A stretch of 64,000 nucleotides of DNA from contig NZ_PPRT01000028.1 in assembly GCF_002902725.1 (NCBI RefSeq), positions 62,001-126,000 of the forward strand, read 5' to 3'. Of the stretch, positions 31,725-41,708 are shown one piece after another. The DNA comes from Staphylococcus caprae (GTDB lineage Bacteria > Bacillota > Bacilli > Staphylococcales > Staphylococcaceae). Positions within the stretch are counted from its first letter, which is position 1. Every line of letters starts with the position of its first letter. The notes beneath the pieces are model-generated. The model did no database searches, had not been told where the DNA came from, and saw only the letters and a list, made by a program, of their open reading frames with translations. The translations under genes were made by a program, and so were the position numbers.

Positions 31725-32903
31725 TTAGAATTTAAGGTCTTTAAATTTATCTCCGAAAACATCACCTAAAGTTGGATTGTCTTCATCGTTATCGTTGTCT
31801 AGATAAGATTGAGTTGTGGATTCATCACTTTCAATCACATCTTCTTTAGGTAATGTTGCTTTGATAGATAATGAAATTCGTTCATTTTCTTCATCAATAC
31901 CTAAAATTTTAACATTTACTTGTTGACCTGGTTCTAATTTTTCACTTGGTGAACCGATATGTTTATGATCGATTTCAGAAATGTGAACTAAGCCTTGTAC
32001 TGCAGGTGCAATCTCTACAAATGCACCAAAGTTAGCTAGACGTACTACAGTACCTTCAATCACGTCATCTTCGTGGAATTTACCTTTAATATTTTCAAAA
32101 GGTGTTGGTAAAGTATCTTTAATAGATAATGAAATACGTTCAGAATCTTTCTCAACAGATTTAACTTTAACTTTTACTTCGTCACCAACTGATACCACTT
32201 CTTCTGGTGATTGAACATGTTCATGAGATAATTCGGATACGTGAACTAAACCATCCACACCACCAATATCAATGAAAGCACCGAAGTTAGTTAGGCGAGC
32301 CACTTTACCATCAATCACATCGCCTTCGCTAAGTGAATCTAATAGCGATGCTTTTTTAACATCGTTTTCAGCTTGTTCTACAGCTTTACGGCTTAAAATG
32401 ACTCTATTGTTCTCAGGATCTAATTCTTCCACTTTAATGCGGATTGTTTGTCCATCAAATACAGAGAAATCTTCAATGAAATCAGTTGAAATTAGTGAAG
32501 CTGGTACGAATCCTCTTTGACCAACATCTACGACTAAGCCGCCTTTAACTACTTCAGTAACTTCAGCTTCAATCACTTCATCATTATCAAGTTTTTCTTG
32601 TAAGTATTCATATGATTTTTCAGTTTCAAGTTGTCTTTTAGATAAAATGTATGCACCTGAGTCATTTTCTTCATCGAACTCAATTTTAGTGACGTAAGCT
32701 TCAACTTCATCGCCGACTTTCACTACTTCACTTGGGCTCTCGATGTGGTGAGTAGAAAGTTGGCTAATTGGGATGATACCGTTAAACTTACCTCCATTAA
32801 TGTGCACAACAACTTGTTTATCTTCAACTTGTTGAACTTCACCAGTGACTTTGTCACCCTCTTTAATGTCATTAATCATTGATTCATTGAATTCTTCAGT
32901 CAT
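31725..32903 (-). CDS. rpsA: 30S ribosomal protein S1 homologue
   Basis: A 392-residue protein made of four S1 RNA-binding domains (about residues 16-88, 103-170, 190-258 and 275-344) with an acidic C-terminal tail. This four-domain form is typical of low-GC Gram-positives, where S1 is not always ribosome-bound as it is in E. coli. The ATG at 32903 follows GGAGG 8 bases upstream; an in-frame start seven codons upstream is discounted. It stands alone with its own terminator and a long AT-rich upstream region. Confidence 0.93.
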   Translation of the reverse strand: MTEEFNESMINDIKEGDKVTGEVQQVEDKQVVVHINGGKFNGIIPISQLSTHHIESPSEVVKVGDEVEAYVTKIEFDEENDSGAYILSKRQLETEKSYEYLQEKLDNDEVIEAEVTEVVKGGLVVDVGQRGFVPASLISTDFIEDFSVFDGQTIRIKVEELDPENNRVILSRKAVEQAENDVKKASLLDSLSEGDVIDGKVARLTNFGAFIDIGGVDGLVHVSELSHEHVQSPEEVVSVGDEVKVKVKSVEKDSERISLSIKDTLPTPFENIKGKFHEDDVIEGTVVRLANFGAFVEIAPAVQGLVHISEIDHKHIGSPSEKLEPGQQVNVKILGIDEENERISLSIKATLPKEDVIESDESTTQSYLDNDNDEDNPTLGDVFGDKFKDLKF

Positions 32904-33250
32904 CTTGTTTGCCTCCTTAAACACTACATAATTATAACATCTTATAAACTGACAGAATTGTCAAGAAATTCTACTTTCAAACGGGCAATCTTAACATGGT
33001 TTACTTTATCTTAAAATTGCTTCTGTCAACATTTGGTTCATTACCTAAAATTGATATAGTTTATTAACGAATTGAAATGCATCATTTTTAAACACGTAAT
33101 TTTACTCGACTATATAGTTTGAATGACCATCACTTATTAAGATATGTTAAATTATAATTTTGAAAAAATATAGTTAGTAACTAATCACAGATGCAAATCT
33201 TATTTTCCAAGTTAATTATATATAATATTAATACTTAATTAAACCGATAT
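32904..33250. other. AT-rich gap between cmk and rpsA
   Basis: About 350 bases with no supportable gene on either strand. It must hold the rpsA promoter. A TTGACA hexamer occurs at 32964-32959 on the minus strand, inside the small palindrome GACAGAATTGTC (32951-32962), and TATAAT-like sequences are nearby, but their spacing is not standard. Confidence 0.4.
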
Positions 33251-33306
33251 GCTTAAAAAGACTATGATGACGTACCAATAAGATACACTATCATAGTCTT
33301 TAAGCT
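33251..33306 (-). terminator. cmk terminator
   Basis: GCTTAAAAAGACTATGAT (33251-33268) pairs with ATCATAGTCTTTAAGC (33290-33305) with one bulge; the hairpin begins seven bases after the cmk stop. Confidence 0.8.
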
Positions 33307-33312
33307 TTAAAT

Positions 33313-33978
<666 letters not shown>

Positions 33979-34049
33979 TTAACCTTCCTTGTTGTTTTGT
34001 AAATCTTATTTTATCATAAAAAAGTAAAAAATTAATAGGAGGAAAGATT

Positions 34050-35018
34050 ATGAAAAGACTCCTTGTTATACATACTGGCGGTACAATTAGTATGTCACAA
34101 GATGCTACAAACAAAGTTGTTACCAACGAGGAAAATCCTATTTCCCAACATCAAGATATTATTAATCAATATGCTGAAGTTGAAGAAACACATTTACTCA
34201 ATGTGCCTTCTCCTCACATGACGACAAAGAATGTCACACGACTTAGAGAAACGATTATTCAATGCGTGAATAATAATGATTATGATGGCTATGTTGTTAC
34301 TCATGGGACGGATACACTCGAGGAAACGGCCTTTTTATTAGACCTATTATTAGATATTGATGAGCCTGTAGTTATTACCGGTGCAATGAGATCGTCTAAT
34401 GAAATTGGGTCAGATGGTTTATATAATTTTATTTCAGCAATTAGAGTTGCCTCTTCAGATGCTGCTTTAGGAAAAGGAGTCATGGTCGTCTTTAATGATG
34501 AAATTCATACAGCGCGAAATGTAACGAAAACGCATACTTCAAATATTAATACATTCCAAAGTCCTAATCATGGTCCGCTTGGTGTATTAACAAAAGACCG
34601 AGTGCAATTTCATAATCATCCATATCGACAAACTTCCTTTAAATCAATTAATCATCAACTTAAAGTGCCACTTATCAAAGCCTATATGGGAATGGAAAGT
34701 GACTTATTAGATTTCTATGCTAATCAAGAAATAGATGGTTTAGTTATTGAAGCACTCGGACAAGGAAATCTCCCTGCGACATGTTTATCTGGACTTCAGC
34801 ATTGTCTTGATAAGGGCATCCCGATTGTACTTGTTTCAAGATCATTTAATGGTATTGTTAGCCCAGTATATGCTTATGAAGGTGGTGGTTTTGATTTATT
34901 TGAAAAGGGAGTCATCTTTTCAAATGGATTAAACGGACCTAAAGCACGACTTAAATTATTAGTTGGTTTAAGTCAAGATATGAATCATCAGAAACTTAAA
35001 GCATACTTTGAAGAATAA
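34050..35018 (+). CDS. ansA: Type I L-asparaginase
   Basis: A 322-residue cytoplasmic asparaginase. The first catalytic threonine is in HTGGTIS (T12 region) and the second in HGTDTLEETA (about 90-99), followed by a serine/lysine pair further on. It hydrolyses asparagine to aspartate and ammonia. No signal peptide is present, consistent with the type I enzyme. It has an AGGAGG ribosome-binding site and a following terminator and is expressed alone. Confidence 0.93.
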   Translation: MKRLLVIHTGGTISMSQDATNKVVTNEENPISQHQDIINQYAEVEETHLLNVPSPHMTTKNVTRLRETIIQCVNNNDYDGYVVTHGTDTLEETAFLLDLLLDIDEPVVITGAMRSSNEIGSDGLYNFISAIRVASSDAALGKGVMVVFNDEIHTARNVTKTHTSNINTFQSPNHGPLGVLTKDRVQFHNHPYRQTSFKSINHQLKVPLIKAYMGMESDLLDFYANQEIDGLVIEALGQGNLPATCLSGLQHCLDKGIPIVLVSRSFNGIVSPVYAYEGGGFDLFEKGVIFSNGLNGPKARLKLLVGLSQDMNHQKLKAYFEE

Positions 35019-35090
35019 ATTCTAATTTGTATAATTACGAAAAATCATGGCAACTATAATAATAAAATGTATGGAATAAATAAAAATGAT

Positions 35091-35128
35091 CCCTCAGAAA
35101 ATATTAAAACTTTCTGAGGGATTTGTTA
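35091..35128 (+). terminator. ansA terminator
   Basis: CCCTCAGAAA (35091-35100) and TTTCTGAGGG (35111-35120) form a perfect 10-bp stem followed by ATTTGTT. It may also serve ypdA from the other side. Confidence 0.85.
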
Positions 35129-35163
35129 TACCTAAACGAATTGATATGTGTAAATGATTTAAC

Positions 35164-36150
35164 TTAAGTTTCTAGAGGTGTTTGTTTCTTACTAAGAATA
35201 CTTTGAGTAATGATTCCACCATGATACTTACCGTTTTCAATGAAAATAGTATTTGCATCATTTCCTGCAGCAATCACACCTGCAATATAACAGTTTTCTA
35301 CATTCGTTTCATACGTCTCACGATTGTAAACTGGTGCTGTACCGTATTCGTTCGTATTGATTTCAATTCCGATTGATTTTAAGAATTCATAATCAGGATG
35401 ATAACCTATCATTGCAAACACGTAATCGTTATCGATTTCAATTGTACGGCCATCCTTTTCATAAGTGACTGTATCTTCAGTAATCTGAGTCACGTTCGCG
35501 TTAAATTCCATTGTAATCTTTTCATGAGTAACTAATGACTCGAAATTTGGTAATATCCAAGGTTTAATTGCCTTGGGATATCTTTCTCCACGATAAATGA
35601 CTGTCACGTTTGCGCCTGCTTTTTCTAATTCTAGTGCAGCATCTACAGCAGAATTTTTACCACCAATGATTACAACATTTTGGTTGAAGTAAGGATGTGC
35701 TTCTTTAAAGTAATGGAATACTTTTGGTAATTCGGCACCTTCAACTTCTAAAGTATTATGTTGGCCATAATAACCTGTTGCAACTGTTAAAAATTTACAT
35801 TCATAGACATCTTTTGTCGTAGTGATTGTAAATTTGTTATCAATCTTTTTAACTGTTAAAACTTCCTCGAATGGATGGATATTTAATTGATGATGTTTCA
35901 CTACTTCTCTGTAATAAACGAGTGCTTGATTACGTCTTGGTTTACTTTCTTCAACAATAAATGGAATATCACCAATGCTTAATTTGTCACTTGATGAAAA
36001 GAAAGTTTGATGTGTTGGATAATTGTAGATTGATTCTACAACGTTCCCTTTTTCAATAACTAACGTTTCGATACCTTTTTTCTTTTGCTCAATCGCAGCA
36101 CTTAAACCACATGGGCCACCACCAATAATAATGCTTTCAACTCTTTGCAT
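35164..36150 (-). CDS. ypdA: Bacillithiol disulfide reductase YpdA
   Basis: A 328-residue single-domain flavoprotein of the thioredoxin-reductase-like family. The FAD motif GGGPCGLSA (10-18) contains the conserved C14; the second nucleotide-binding motif IIGGKNSAVDAALE (about 166-179) binds NADPH. YpdA reduces bacillithiol disulfide using NADPH and works with the bacilliredoxins BrxA and BrxB, one of which is encoded at 63079-63516. The ATG at 36150 has GGAGG 7 bases upstream; a longer frame is not supported. Confidence 0.92.
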   Translation of the reverse strand: MQRVESIIIGGGPCGLSAAIEQKKKGIETLVIEKGNVVESIYNYPTHQTFFSSSDKLSIGDIPFIVEESKPRRNQALVYYREVVKHHQLNIHPFEEVLTVKKIDNKFTITTTKDVYECKFLTVATGYYGQHNTLEVEGAELPKVFHYFKEAHPYFNQNVVIIGGKNSAVDAALELEKAGANVTVIYRGERYPKAIKPWILPNFESLVTHEKITMEFNANVTQITEDTVTYEKDGRTIEIDNDYVFAMIGYHPDYEFLKSIGIEINTNEYGTAPVYNRETYETNVENCYIAGVIAAGNDANTIFIENGKYHGGIITQSILSKKQTPLET

Positions 36151-36248
36151 GATTTGCCCTCCTTTAATCACCAAATCATTATATCAGTTATTACTTAATT
36201 TAGCTAAGCATGAATTGTATAAAATCAGGAAAATTTCATGCAATATAA

Positions 36249-36290
36249 AAAACGCCCTCTCAGCGTGAACTAAGAGGACGTTAATCATTA
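36249..36290 (-). terminator. ebpS terminator
   Basis: AACGCCCTCT pairs with AGAGGACGTT (one mismatch) just after the ebpS stop, followed on the minus strand by T-rich sequence. Confidence 0.75.
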
Positions 36291-36305
36291 TCGATTAAAA
36301 TCGTT

Positions 36306-37889
36306 TTATTGAGGAATAACTAATGTTTGACCGTTATGGATGTTATTACTGTTTAATCCATTTGCACGTTTAATTTTGTCAACATTTTCTTGAGTACCAC
36401 TACCATAATATTGGATTGCGATACGATATAGATTTTCTTGTCCATTTACAGTGTGTGATTGTTGACCTTGTTTATTTTGTTGGCCATTATTCCCTTGTGC
36501 TGCATTACCATTGTTTTGTTGATTGTTTTGGTTTTGAGTACCTTGGTTTTGGTTATTAGTTGTGCCGTTTTGGTTATCGCTATTTGAGTTATTACCATTT
36601 TCATCTGATCCAGATGCATTACTATTTGAGTTTGATGAATTGTTATCTGAAGATGATTTATCTTTATTTTTGTCTTTATCTTTGTCACTAGCTGCTTTAT
36701 CTTTGTCATTATCTTTCTTGTCTGAATCTTTCTTACTTTGATCAGAAACTTTGTTATCATCATTTTTACTATCATTATGGTTATTTAATGCCATACCGCC
36801 AAAGATAGCAATGGCACCAAGGATAAGTACAGCGGCGATAAGTGGTAATAATATTTTCATTAATCCACCTTTTTTCTTACCATCATGATTATCTTCGTGA
36901 TGATGTTGACGACGTTGTTCATCTCTATGTTGGTTTCTATCATCGTGTTGTCTATGATCACCACGTTTGTCACCATTTTTGTGTTTATCATGTTCATGCT
37001 TCGCTAAACCAGCAGCTCCGGCAGCACCTGCAGCCCCAGCACCTACAGCGGCAGTTTTCTTACCTTTGCCAGACTTTTTATCATGTTCATGATTATCATG
37101 TGTCGTTTCATCATTTCTATAACGGTCATTTTCGTTGTCATGATGCTGTTCACGGCTCGTATTTCTATCAGAATGATTTTCTTCTTTTTTATCATGATGA
37201 TGTTTAGCTGCACCAGCCACGCCTGCAGCGCCAGCTACACCTGCGCCAGTTGCTGCAGCTTTTTTGCCTTTATTAGAAGAATGGTTATCATCTTTTGAAT
37301 CATGCGTAGCGTTTTCATCGCTACTTTCGTGATGATTATTAGAGCGACGTTCATGATCGTCTGTAAGGTCATTATTATGGCCTTCATTTACTTTCGGGCC
37401 AGGACGAGCTCCAGATTTTTTGTTAGCCTCTTTTGAAGCCTTTCCAGTAGCTCCTGCTCCAGCAGCACCTCCAGCAATTGTTGCATCTTTACCACTAACA
37501 AGTCTATCATCTTGAGCGCCTTGTTCGTTTTGCTTATCGTTACTAGAACGGTTTGCGTGCGCATCATTATCATTAGAACGAGATGCTGTGTCGTAATTAT
37601 CATTTTCACCATTATGTAATGAAGTTTCATCATAACGGTCATCTAATGAATTATTGCTATTTTGTGAGTGTTCGTTATTATCATCTTCATGTTTGTTATG
37701 ATTTGTTGCAACATCTCTGCGTCTTTTACGACGTTGCGCGTTTCTTGGAGGAAAATGTTGATTTGATTTATCCTCTACATTTTCTTTTGTTTCATCTTGT
37801 TGTTCTTCATTTGTACGATTATTGTGTTCTTCTGGATCAATAGATTGACGATTTTTTTCAAAATCATCTTTAAAATTATTGTTAGACAC
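36306..37889 (-). CDS. ebpS: Elastin-binding protein EbpS, LysM-containing membrane protein
   Basis: A 527-residue very hydrophilic protein with low-complexity Asp/Asn/His/Lys segments. Three Ala/Gly-rich blocks (about residues 137-149, 208-228 and 278-297) punctuate the N-terminal half, a single membrane helix lies at about 345-368, and a LysM domain occupies the last ~50 residues (starting near THTVNGQ-type sequence SHTVNGQEN). In S. aureus EbpS is an integral membrane protein able to bind elastin via an N-terminal segment; it is the counterpart of B. subtilis YpbE. The GTG at 37889 is preferred as start (AAGGA 8 bases upstream), giving a conserved [16 protein letters not shown] beginning; two ATGs just before it lie in the ribosome-binding site. 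Confidence 0.9.
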   Translation of the reverse strand: MSNNNFKDDFEKNRQSIDPEEHNNRTNEEQQDETKENVEDKSNQHFPPRNAQRRKRRRDVATNHNKHEDDNNEHSQNSNNSLDDRYDETSLHNGENDNYDTASRSNDNDAHANRSSNDKQNEQGAQDDRLVSGKDATIAGGAAGAGATGKASKEANKKSGARPGPKVNEGHNNDLTDDHERRSNNHHESSDENATHDSKDDNHSSNKGKKAAATGAGVAGAAGVAGAAKHHHDKKEENHSDRNTSREQHHDNENDRYRNDETTHDNHEHDKKSGKGKKTAAVGAGAAGAAGAAGLAKHEHDKHKNGDKRGDHRQHDDRNQHRDEQRRQHHHEDNHDGKKKGGLMKILLPLIAAVLILGAIAIFGGMALNNHNDSKNDDNKVSDQSKKDSDKKDNDKDKAASDKDKDKNKDKSSSDNNSSNSNSNASGSDENGNNSNSDNQNGTTNNQNQGTQNQNNQQNNGNAAQGNNGQQNKQGQQSHTVNGQENLYRIAIQYYGSGTQENVDKIKRANGLNSNNIHNGQTLVIPQ

Positions 37890-38048
37890 AAGCATCATCC
37901 TTTCTTTGTTTTATGAAATTATTAACGTTACCATTTCTATACCCACGTCATCACGTGAATATGTATGAATTTTAAAATTATTTAACACATTTATATTGGT
38001 ATTACACATTAATTATAGCTTGATAAATTTCTTTAAGTAAAGCGATAG

Positions 38049-39428
38049 CTAGGGTTCAAACAAATTTTTGAGTTTTTCTTCATAAGTCATTTTTCTTTTC
38101 ACTTTTTTACGATTAAAATTTTTAATTTCCTCCAAATCGGTATCATTATCACAACATTGATTTGGTTTGTCTGGATGTTCATTAAAGAATTCCAGTAAAT
38201 AGTGGCGACGACATTGGTCTATATCTTTATATCCAAGCATACGCATATAGCCTAAACGTTTACGTTGATATGACTTTTTGAAAATACTTCTAAGCTCACT
38301 CACAGAAAATTGTCGATACAACGTTTCCAAGATTTCTTTCTTATCAGGAGGTAAGAAATCACCTAATTCAAACATTGAAATATCTTCATCAGTAATCATA
38401 TCTGTAAACAATAAAGTTTCTAATAAAAAGCGATCATCAGGTTGATATAAACTTATGGCCTGACTCAATTTACCATCTCGCCCAGCACGACCAATTTCTT
38501 GTAAATAGTTTGATGGACTTGAAGAAAGATGGAAATGAATCACGGTGCGTATATCTTTTTTATTAATGCCCATTCCAAATGCACTTGTTGCGACGATAAC
38601 GGGTATGTCATTGTTTAAAAACTGTTGTTGTACGGTCTGTCGTTCTTGATAACTTAAATCTCCGTGATAAATCCCTGTTAAAAATCCTGCATCATATATT
38701 AAATTTGCGAGTTCTAAACATTTTTTCTTAGAAGATATGTAGATAATTGTAGGGCCCGAATAATTTAAAAATGGAATAAGCCATTCTATTTTCTCATCAT
38801 CATCATTAAAATTTCTATGTTGTAAAGAAATATTCTCGCGACTCATACTTGTCTTAATCACATTAAGTTTCACATTAAGTATTTGAGTTAAATCCTCATC
38901 TAGATGAGGTGGTGCAGTTGCAGTTAATGCAAGCACACGAGCTTGCTTAAAATGTGAGATAATCTGACCAATTAATGCATAATGAGGTCTAAAATCATAT
39001 CCCCATTCCGATAAGCAATGTGCTTCATCTAACACAATAAGACCAAAATCAATACGGGAAATTAATTTAAAGTTTTGTGGTTGTAATATGTATTCTGGAC
39101 TCAAATATATAAAGCGACTTTGCGGAAGCCGTTTGATATTATTTCTTTTTTCAACTTCGTCCATTCCAGAATGTATATAGGCAACTTGCGATTCACCGTT
39201 TAACTTCATTTGCATCACTTGATCATCCATCAGTGAAATAAGTGGTGAGATGACTAGCGTTGGCTTTTCGATAAGATATGTTGGGAATTGATAACATAAA
39301 CTTTTCCCACTGCCAGTTGGAAGTATGCCTAATGTATGTTTGCCTTCTAAGACGCTTTGTATAATGTCTTTTTGGCCGGGCTTGAAAGTTTTAAATCCAA
39401 ACCAGTCTTTCAGTTTATCCTCTAGCAT
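38049..39428 (-). CDS. recQ: RecQ-family ATP-dependent DNA helicase (RecS-like)
   Basis: A 459-residue short RecQ helicase. Walker A TGSGKS is at about 38-43, the DEAH box with aromatic-rich loop is DEAHCLSEWGYDF near 134-146, and motif VI is QEIGRAGRDG. There is a zinc-binding-like region with cysteines near the C-terminus (CRRHYLLEFF, CCDND) but no HRDC domain, which makes it similar to B. subtilis RecS rather than long RecQ. RecQ/RecS proteins unwind forked DNA in repair. It overlaps ypbB by 14 bases, so the two proteins are likely made together. Confidence 0.92.
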   Translation of the reverse strand: MLEDKLKDWFGFKTFKPGQKDIIQSVLEGKHTLGILPTGSGKSLCYQFPTYLIEKPTLVISPLISLMDDQVMQMKLNGESQVAYIHSGMDEVEKRNNIKRLPQSRFIYLSPEYILQPQNFKLISRIDFGLIVLDEAHCLSEWGYDFRPHYALIGQIISHFKQARVLALTATAPPHLDEDLTQILNVKLNVIKTSMSRENISLQHRNFNDDDEKIEWLIPFLNYSGPTIIYISSKKKCLELANLIYDAGFLTGIYHGDLSYQERQTVQQQFLNNDIPVIVATSAFGMGINKKDIRTVIHFHLSSSPSNYLQEIGRAGRDGKLSQAISLYQPDDRFLLETLLFTDMITDEDISMFELGDFLPPDKKEILETLYRQFSVSELRSIFKKSYQRKRLGYMRMLGYKDIDQCRRHYLLEFFNEHPDKPNQCCDNDTDLEEIKNFNRKKVKRKMTYEEKLKNLFEP

Positions 39429-40377
39429 TTAAATCGCCTCGCTCAATACCTACAATCACTAATTTAATTTGAAAATAAGTCAAATCTTCAAATTCGTTCT
39501 TATATTCTCTTAATCTTAATCCTTTATGATTATTATAATACGACACAAACTGTTTGAGTCTCGTTTCTTCTATATAAGTAGAATAATCTTTTTGGTAACC
39601 TTTGATGAAAATTTCTAATACATGGTCTTCGACTGTATTAATTTTAACATTTTGACGTTCAGCAATCTCTTTCATAGTTACTCCAGTACGCAGTTTTTGA
39701 TAACTTAAATAGGTTTGATTTAACAATGGTGGTAAAATCACAGTTTGGGACAGTATTGGATATCTTAACTCATGTTCAATTTCTTCTATTAAATCAATAA
39801 GTTGAACCATTTCAATTTCAAATAGTTCAGATTGCTTCATCTCTTCGATTAGACTAATTTGTTGTCTTGTATACATAGGTTCATCGTAACCTTGTAAATA
39901 ATAATGAAGATAATTCGTGTTGTGCTTCTTTTGAATTGTCTCGAAAAGTAAGTAAATTTCTTTGATCAAATCTTCTTCTAAATGATTTGTCTTGATGTGA
40001 CTATATAGTTGTTTAACTTTTTGTTGAATAAAAGTGTTTTGAACTGCGGGTACAAATTTAAAAGATTGTTTACGTGTATGTGATAAAGTTTGAATAAGCA
40101 GTTGTATACAACTAAATGTTTGAATTAAACTATCATATGTATAACGAGAATTTGTTTTAATTGTAAATTTACTTTCAAAATCATCCATTTGGAGTATAAA
40201 TCGCTCAAAAGTAGGATATTTTAAATTGGGCAAACTATGATATAATGACAAAAGTTGTTGGCTCGAAGCATCAAAAAACGTTTGATGAGACTTCTTGCCT
40301 ATTAAAATATTATAAATGCTTTTATTTGTTTTGTAGTTATATGCATGATTAATGGCATAAAATAATATATGGTTCAA
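39415..40377 (-). CDS. ypbB: YpbB-like protein with C-terminal helix-turn-helix
   Basis: A 320-residue protein; most of it is helical and without known motif, but its last ~95 residues form a HTH_40-type domain (RTGVTMKEIAERQNVKI region, near residues 230-248) as found at the C-terminus of RecQ-type helicases in other bacteria. Because it overlaps recQ by 14 bases and is co-transcribed with it in many Firmicutes, it may be a partner that supplies the missing accessory domain to the short RecQ. No function has been proven. Divergent from fer. Confidence 0.82.
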   Translation of the reverse strand: MNHILFYAINHAYNYKTNKSIYNILIGKKSHQTFFDASSQQLLSLYHSLPNLKYPTFERFILQMDDFESKFTIKTNSRYTYDSLIQTFSCIQLLIQTLSHTRKQSFKFVPAVQNTFIQQKVKQLYSHIKTNHLEEDLIKEIYLLFETIQKKHNTNYLHYYLQGYDEPMYTRQQISLIEEMKQSELFEIEMVQLIDLIEEIEHELRYPILSQTVILPPLLNQTYLSYQKLRTGVTMKEIAERQNVKINTVEDHVLEIFIKGYQKDYSTYIEETRLKQFVSYYNNHKGLRLREYKNEFEDLTYFQIKLVIVGIERGDLNARG

Positions 40378-40407
40378 ATTAAAACCTCACTCTATAAAAC
40401 GAATATA

Positions 40408-40436
40408 TTGAAATGAAAAATGTCGATGTCTACAAT
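40408..40436 (+). promoter_or_regulatory. Sigma-A promoter of fer
   Basis: TTGAAA (40408-40413) and TACAAT (40431-40436) are separated by exactly 17 bases and lie 50 bases upstream of the fer start. Five of six matches in each hexamer. Confidence 0.65.
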
Positions 40437-40458
40437 TGTATTAGCAATACTAGTGTAG

Positions 40459-40734
<276 letters not shown>

Positions 40735-40741
40735 TAGATAT

Positions 40742-40782
40742 GCTCGGATTCTTAATTTTGTTTAAGGATTCGAGCTTTTTTA
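40742..40782 (+). terminator. fer terminator
   Basis: GCTCGGATTCTTAA pairs with TTAAGGATTCGAGC (one mismatch), followed by TTTTTT. Confidence 0.9.
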
Positions 40783-40842
40783 GTTAATTAAAAATTTTAT
40801 CTATTATCTTACTGATGATGTAATCAATATATGTATATAAAG

Positions 40843-40892
40843 AATGCTCTCTAAACTAAGAAACGTTGATTTAACTTAGCATAGAGAGCATG
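40843..40892 (-). terminator. ribU terminator
   Basis: ATGCTCTCTA-AACTAAG (40844-40860) pairs with CTTAGCATAGAGAGCAT (40875-40891) with one bulge, just after the ribU stop. Confidence 0.8.
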
Positions 40893-40896
40893 CGTT

Positions 40897-41436
40897 TTAT
40901 TTAAAAATATTTTTAAGACGTCTATATAGTAAAACAAAGATAACTGAAATGACGATACCTTTGATAATATTAAATGGAATCACTCCAGAAACAATCACAA
41001 TTTTGACGTTTTTCACAACGTCACCTAAATTGAAGATCATTCCATATAAAGGAAGTAACACGAAATAATTGAGGATACTTAATACAATTGTCATCACAAT
41101 GGTACCAACAATTAATCCATTTATTAATGATCGTGAGGTACGTTTTCTCACATAAACATAGTAAGCAGATAACAAGAAACTTACACCTGCTAAGAAATTC
41201 GCTACTGGACCTACTGGGTCACTCATGTTAAATAGAAAATTTAAGATGTTTTTAATGAGAGCCACGATCACACCTGCGAGCGGTCCTAAAATGAATGTAG
41301 CAAGTAATGTTGGAACATCACTAAAATCTAATGTTAAATACGGTGGTAAGAAAGGTATTGGAAACTTAATGAAAGTTAACACAAACGCAACCGCACTTAA
41401 CATACTAATGGTAATTAGACGTTTATTTTGTTGCAT
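40897..41436 (-). CDS. ribU: Riboflavin ECF transporter S component
   Basis: A 179-residue integral membrane protein with about six hydrophobic helices, matching the S component RibU of energy-coupling factor transporters; it binds riboflavin and works with the shared EcfA-EcfA'-EcfT module encoded elsewhere. The ATG at 41436 has AAGGAG upstream (10 bases); the longer frame runs through the riboswitch and is not used. The FMN riboswitch directly upstream confirms the vitamin B2 role. Confidence 0.95.
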   Translation of the reverse strand: MQQNKRLITISMLSAVAFVLTFIKFPIPFLPPYLTLDFSDVPTLLATFILGPLAGVIVALIKNILNFLFNMSDPVGPVANFLAGVSFLLSAYYVYVRKRTSRSLINGLIVGTIVMTIVLSILNYFVLLPLYGMIFNLGDVVKNVKIVIVSGVIPFNIIKGIVISVIFVLLYRRLKNIFK

Positions 41437-41502
41437 ATTCAATTTTCTCCTTCCATTCATCTTGCACAGAAAAGGAGGAAATTTGCACAACAAAAAACCT
41501 CC

Positions 41503-41640
41503 ATCTTCTCCCATCCAGACTATACTGTCGGCTTCAGATTTTCACTGAATCAAGAAGTGAAGTAAAATATATGTTTCTGACTTCACTTCGTCGCAGGCTT
41601 AAATTACTGCCGGTTGGGAATTACACCCTACCCCGAAGAT
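41503..41640 (-). promoter_or_regulatory. FMN riboswitch (RFN element) controlling ribU
   Basis: The minus strand contains the RFN consensus blocks in order: CTTCGGGGTAGGGTG, AATTCCCAACCGGCAGTA, AGCCTGCGA, a variable stem (TGAAGT.. / ..ACTTCA), then CCGACAGTATAGTCTGGATGGGAGAAG. These are the conserved bases of the six-stem FMN aptamer. FMN binding would switch off ribU expression. The segment between it and the ATG holds complementary GGAGG, CCTCCTT and AAGGAG segments, suggesting control of ribosome binding. Confidence 0.97.
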
Positions 41641-41708
41641 GAATATTTATAATGATTTTATTTAAAATTTATATTACACGATAAAATCCATAAACTCAAC
41701 GACTCTGC

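Noticed and set aside
36842-37843. Plus-strand reading frames opposite ebpS (121, 71 and 86 codons)
   Set aside because: They mirror the repetitive GAT/AAT/CAT codons of ebpS, have no ribosome-binding sites and give unnatural Phe/His/Tyr-rich peptides.
36306-37889. Repeated Ala/Gly blocks considered as a CRISPR or tandem repeat array
   Set aside because: Spacing is irregular and the sequence is a continuous coding frame ending in a LysM domain.
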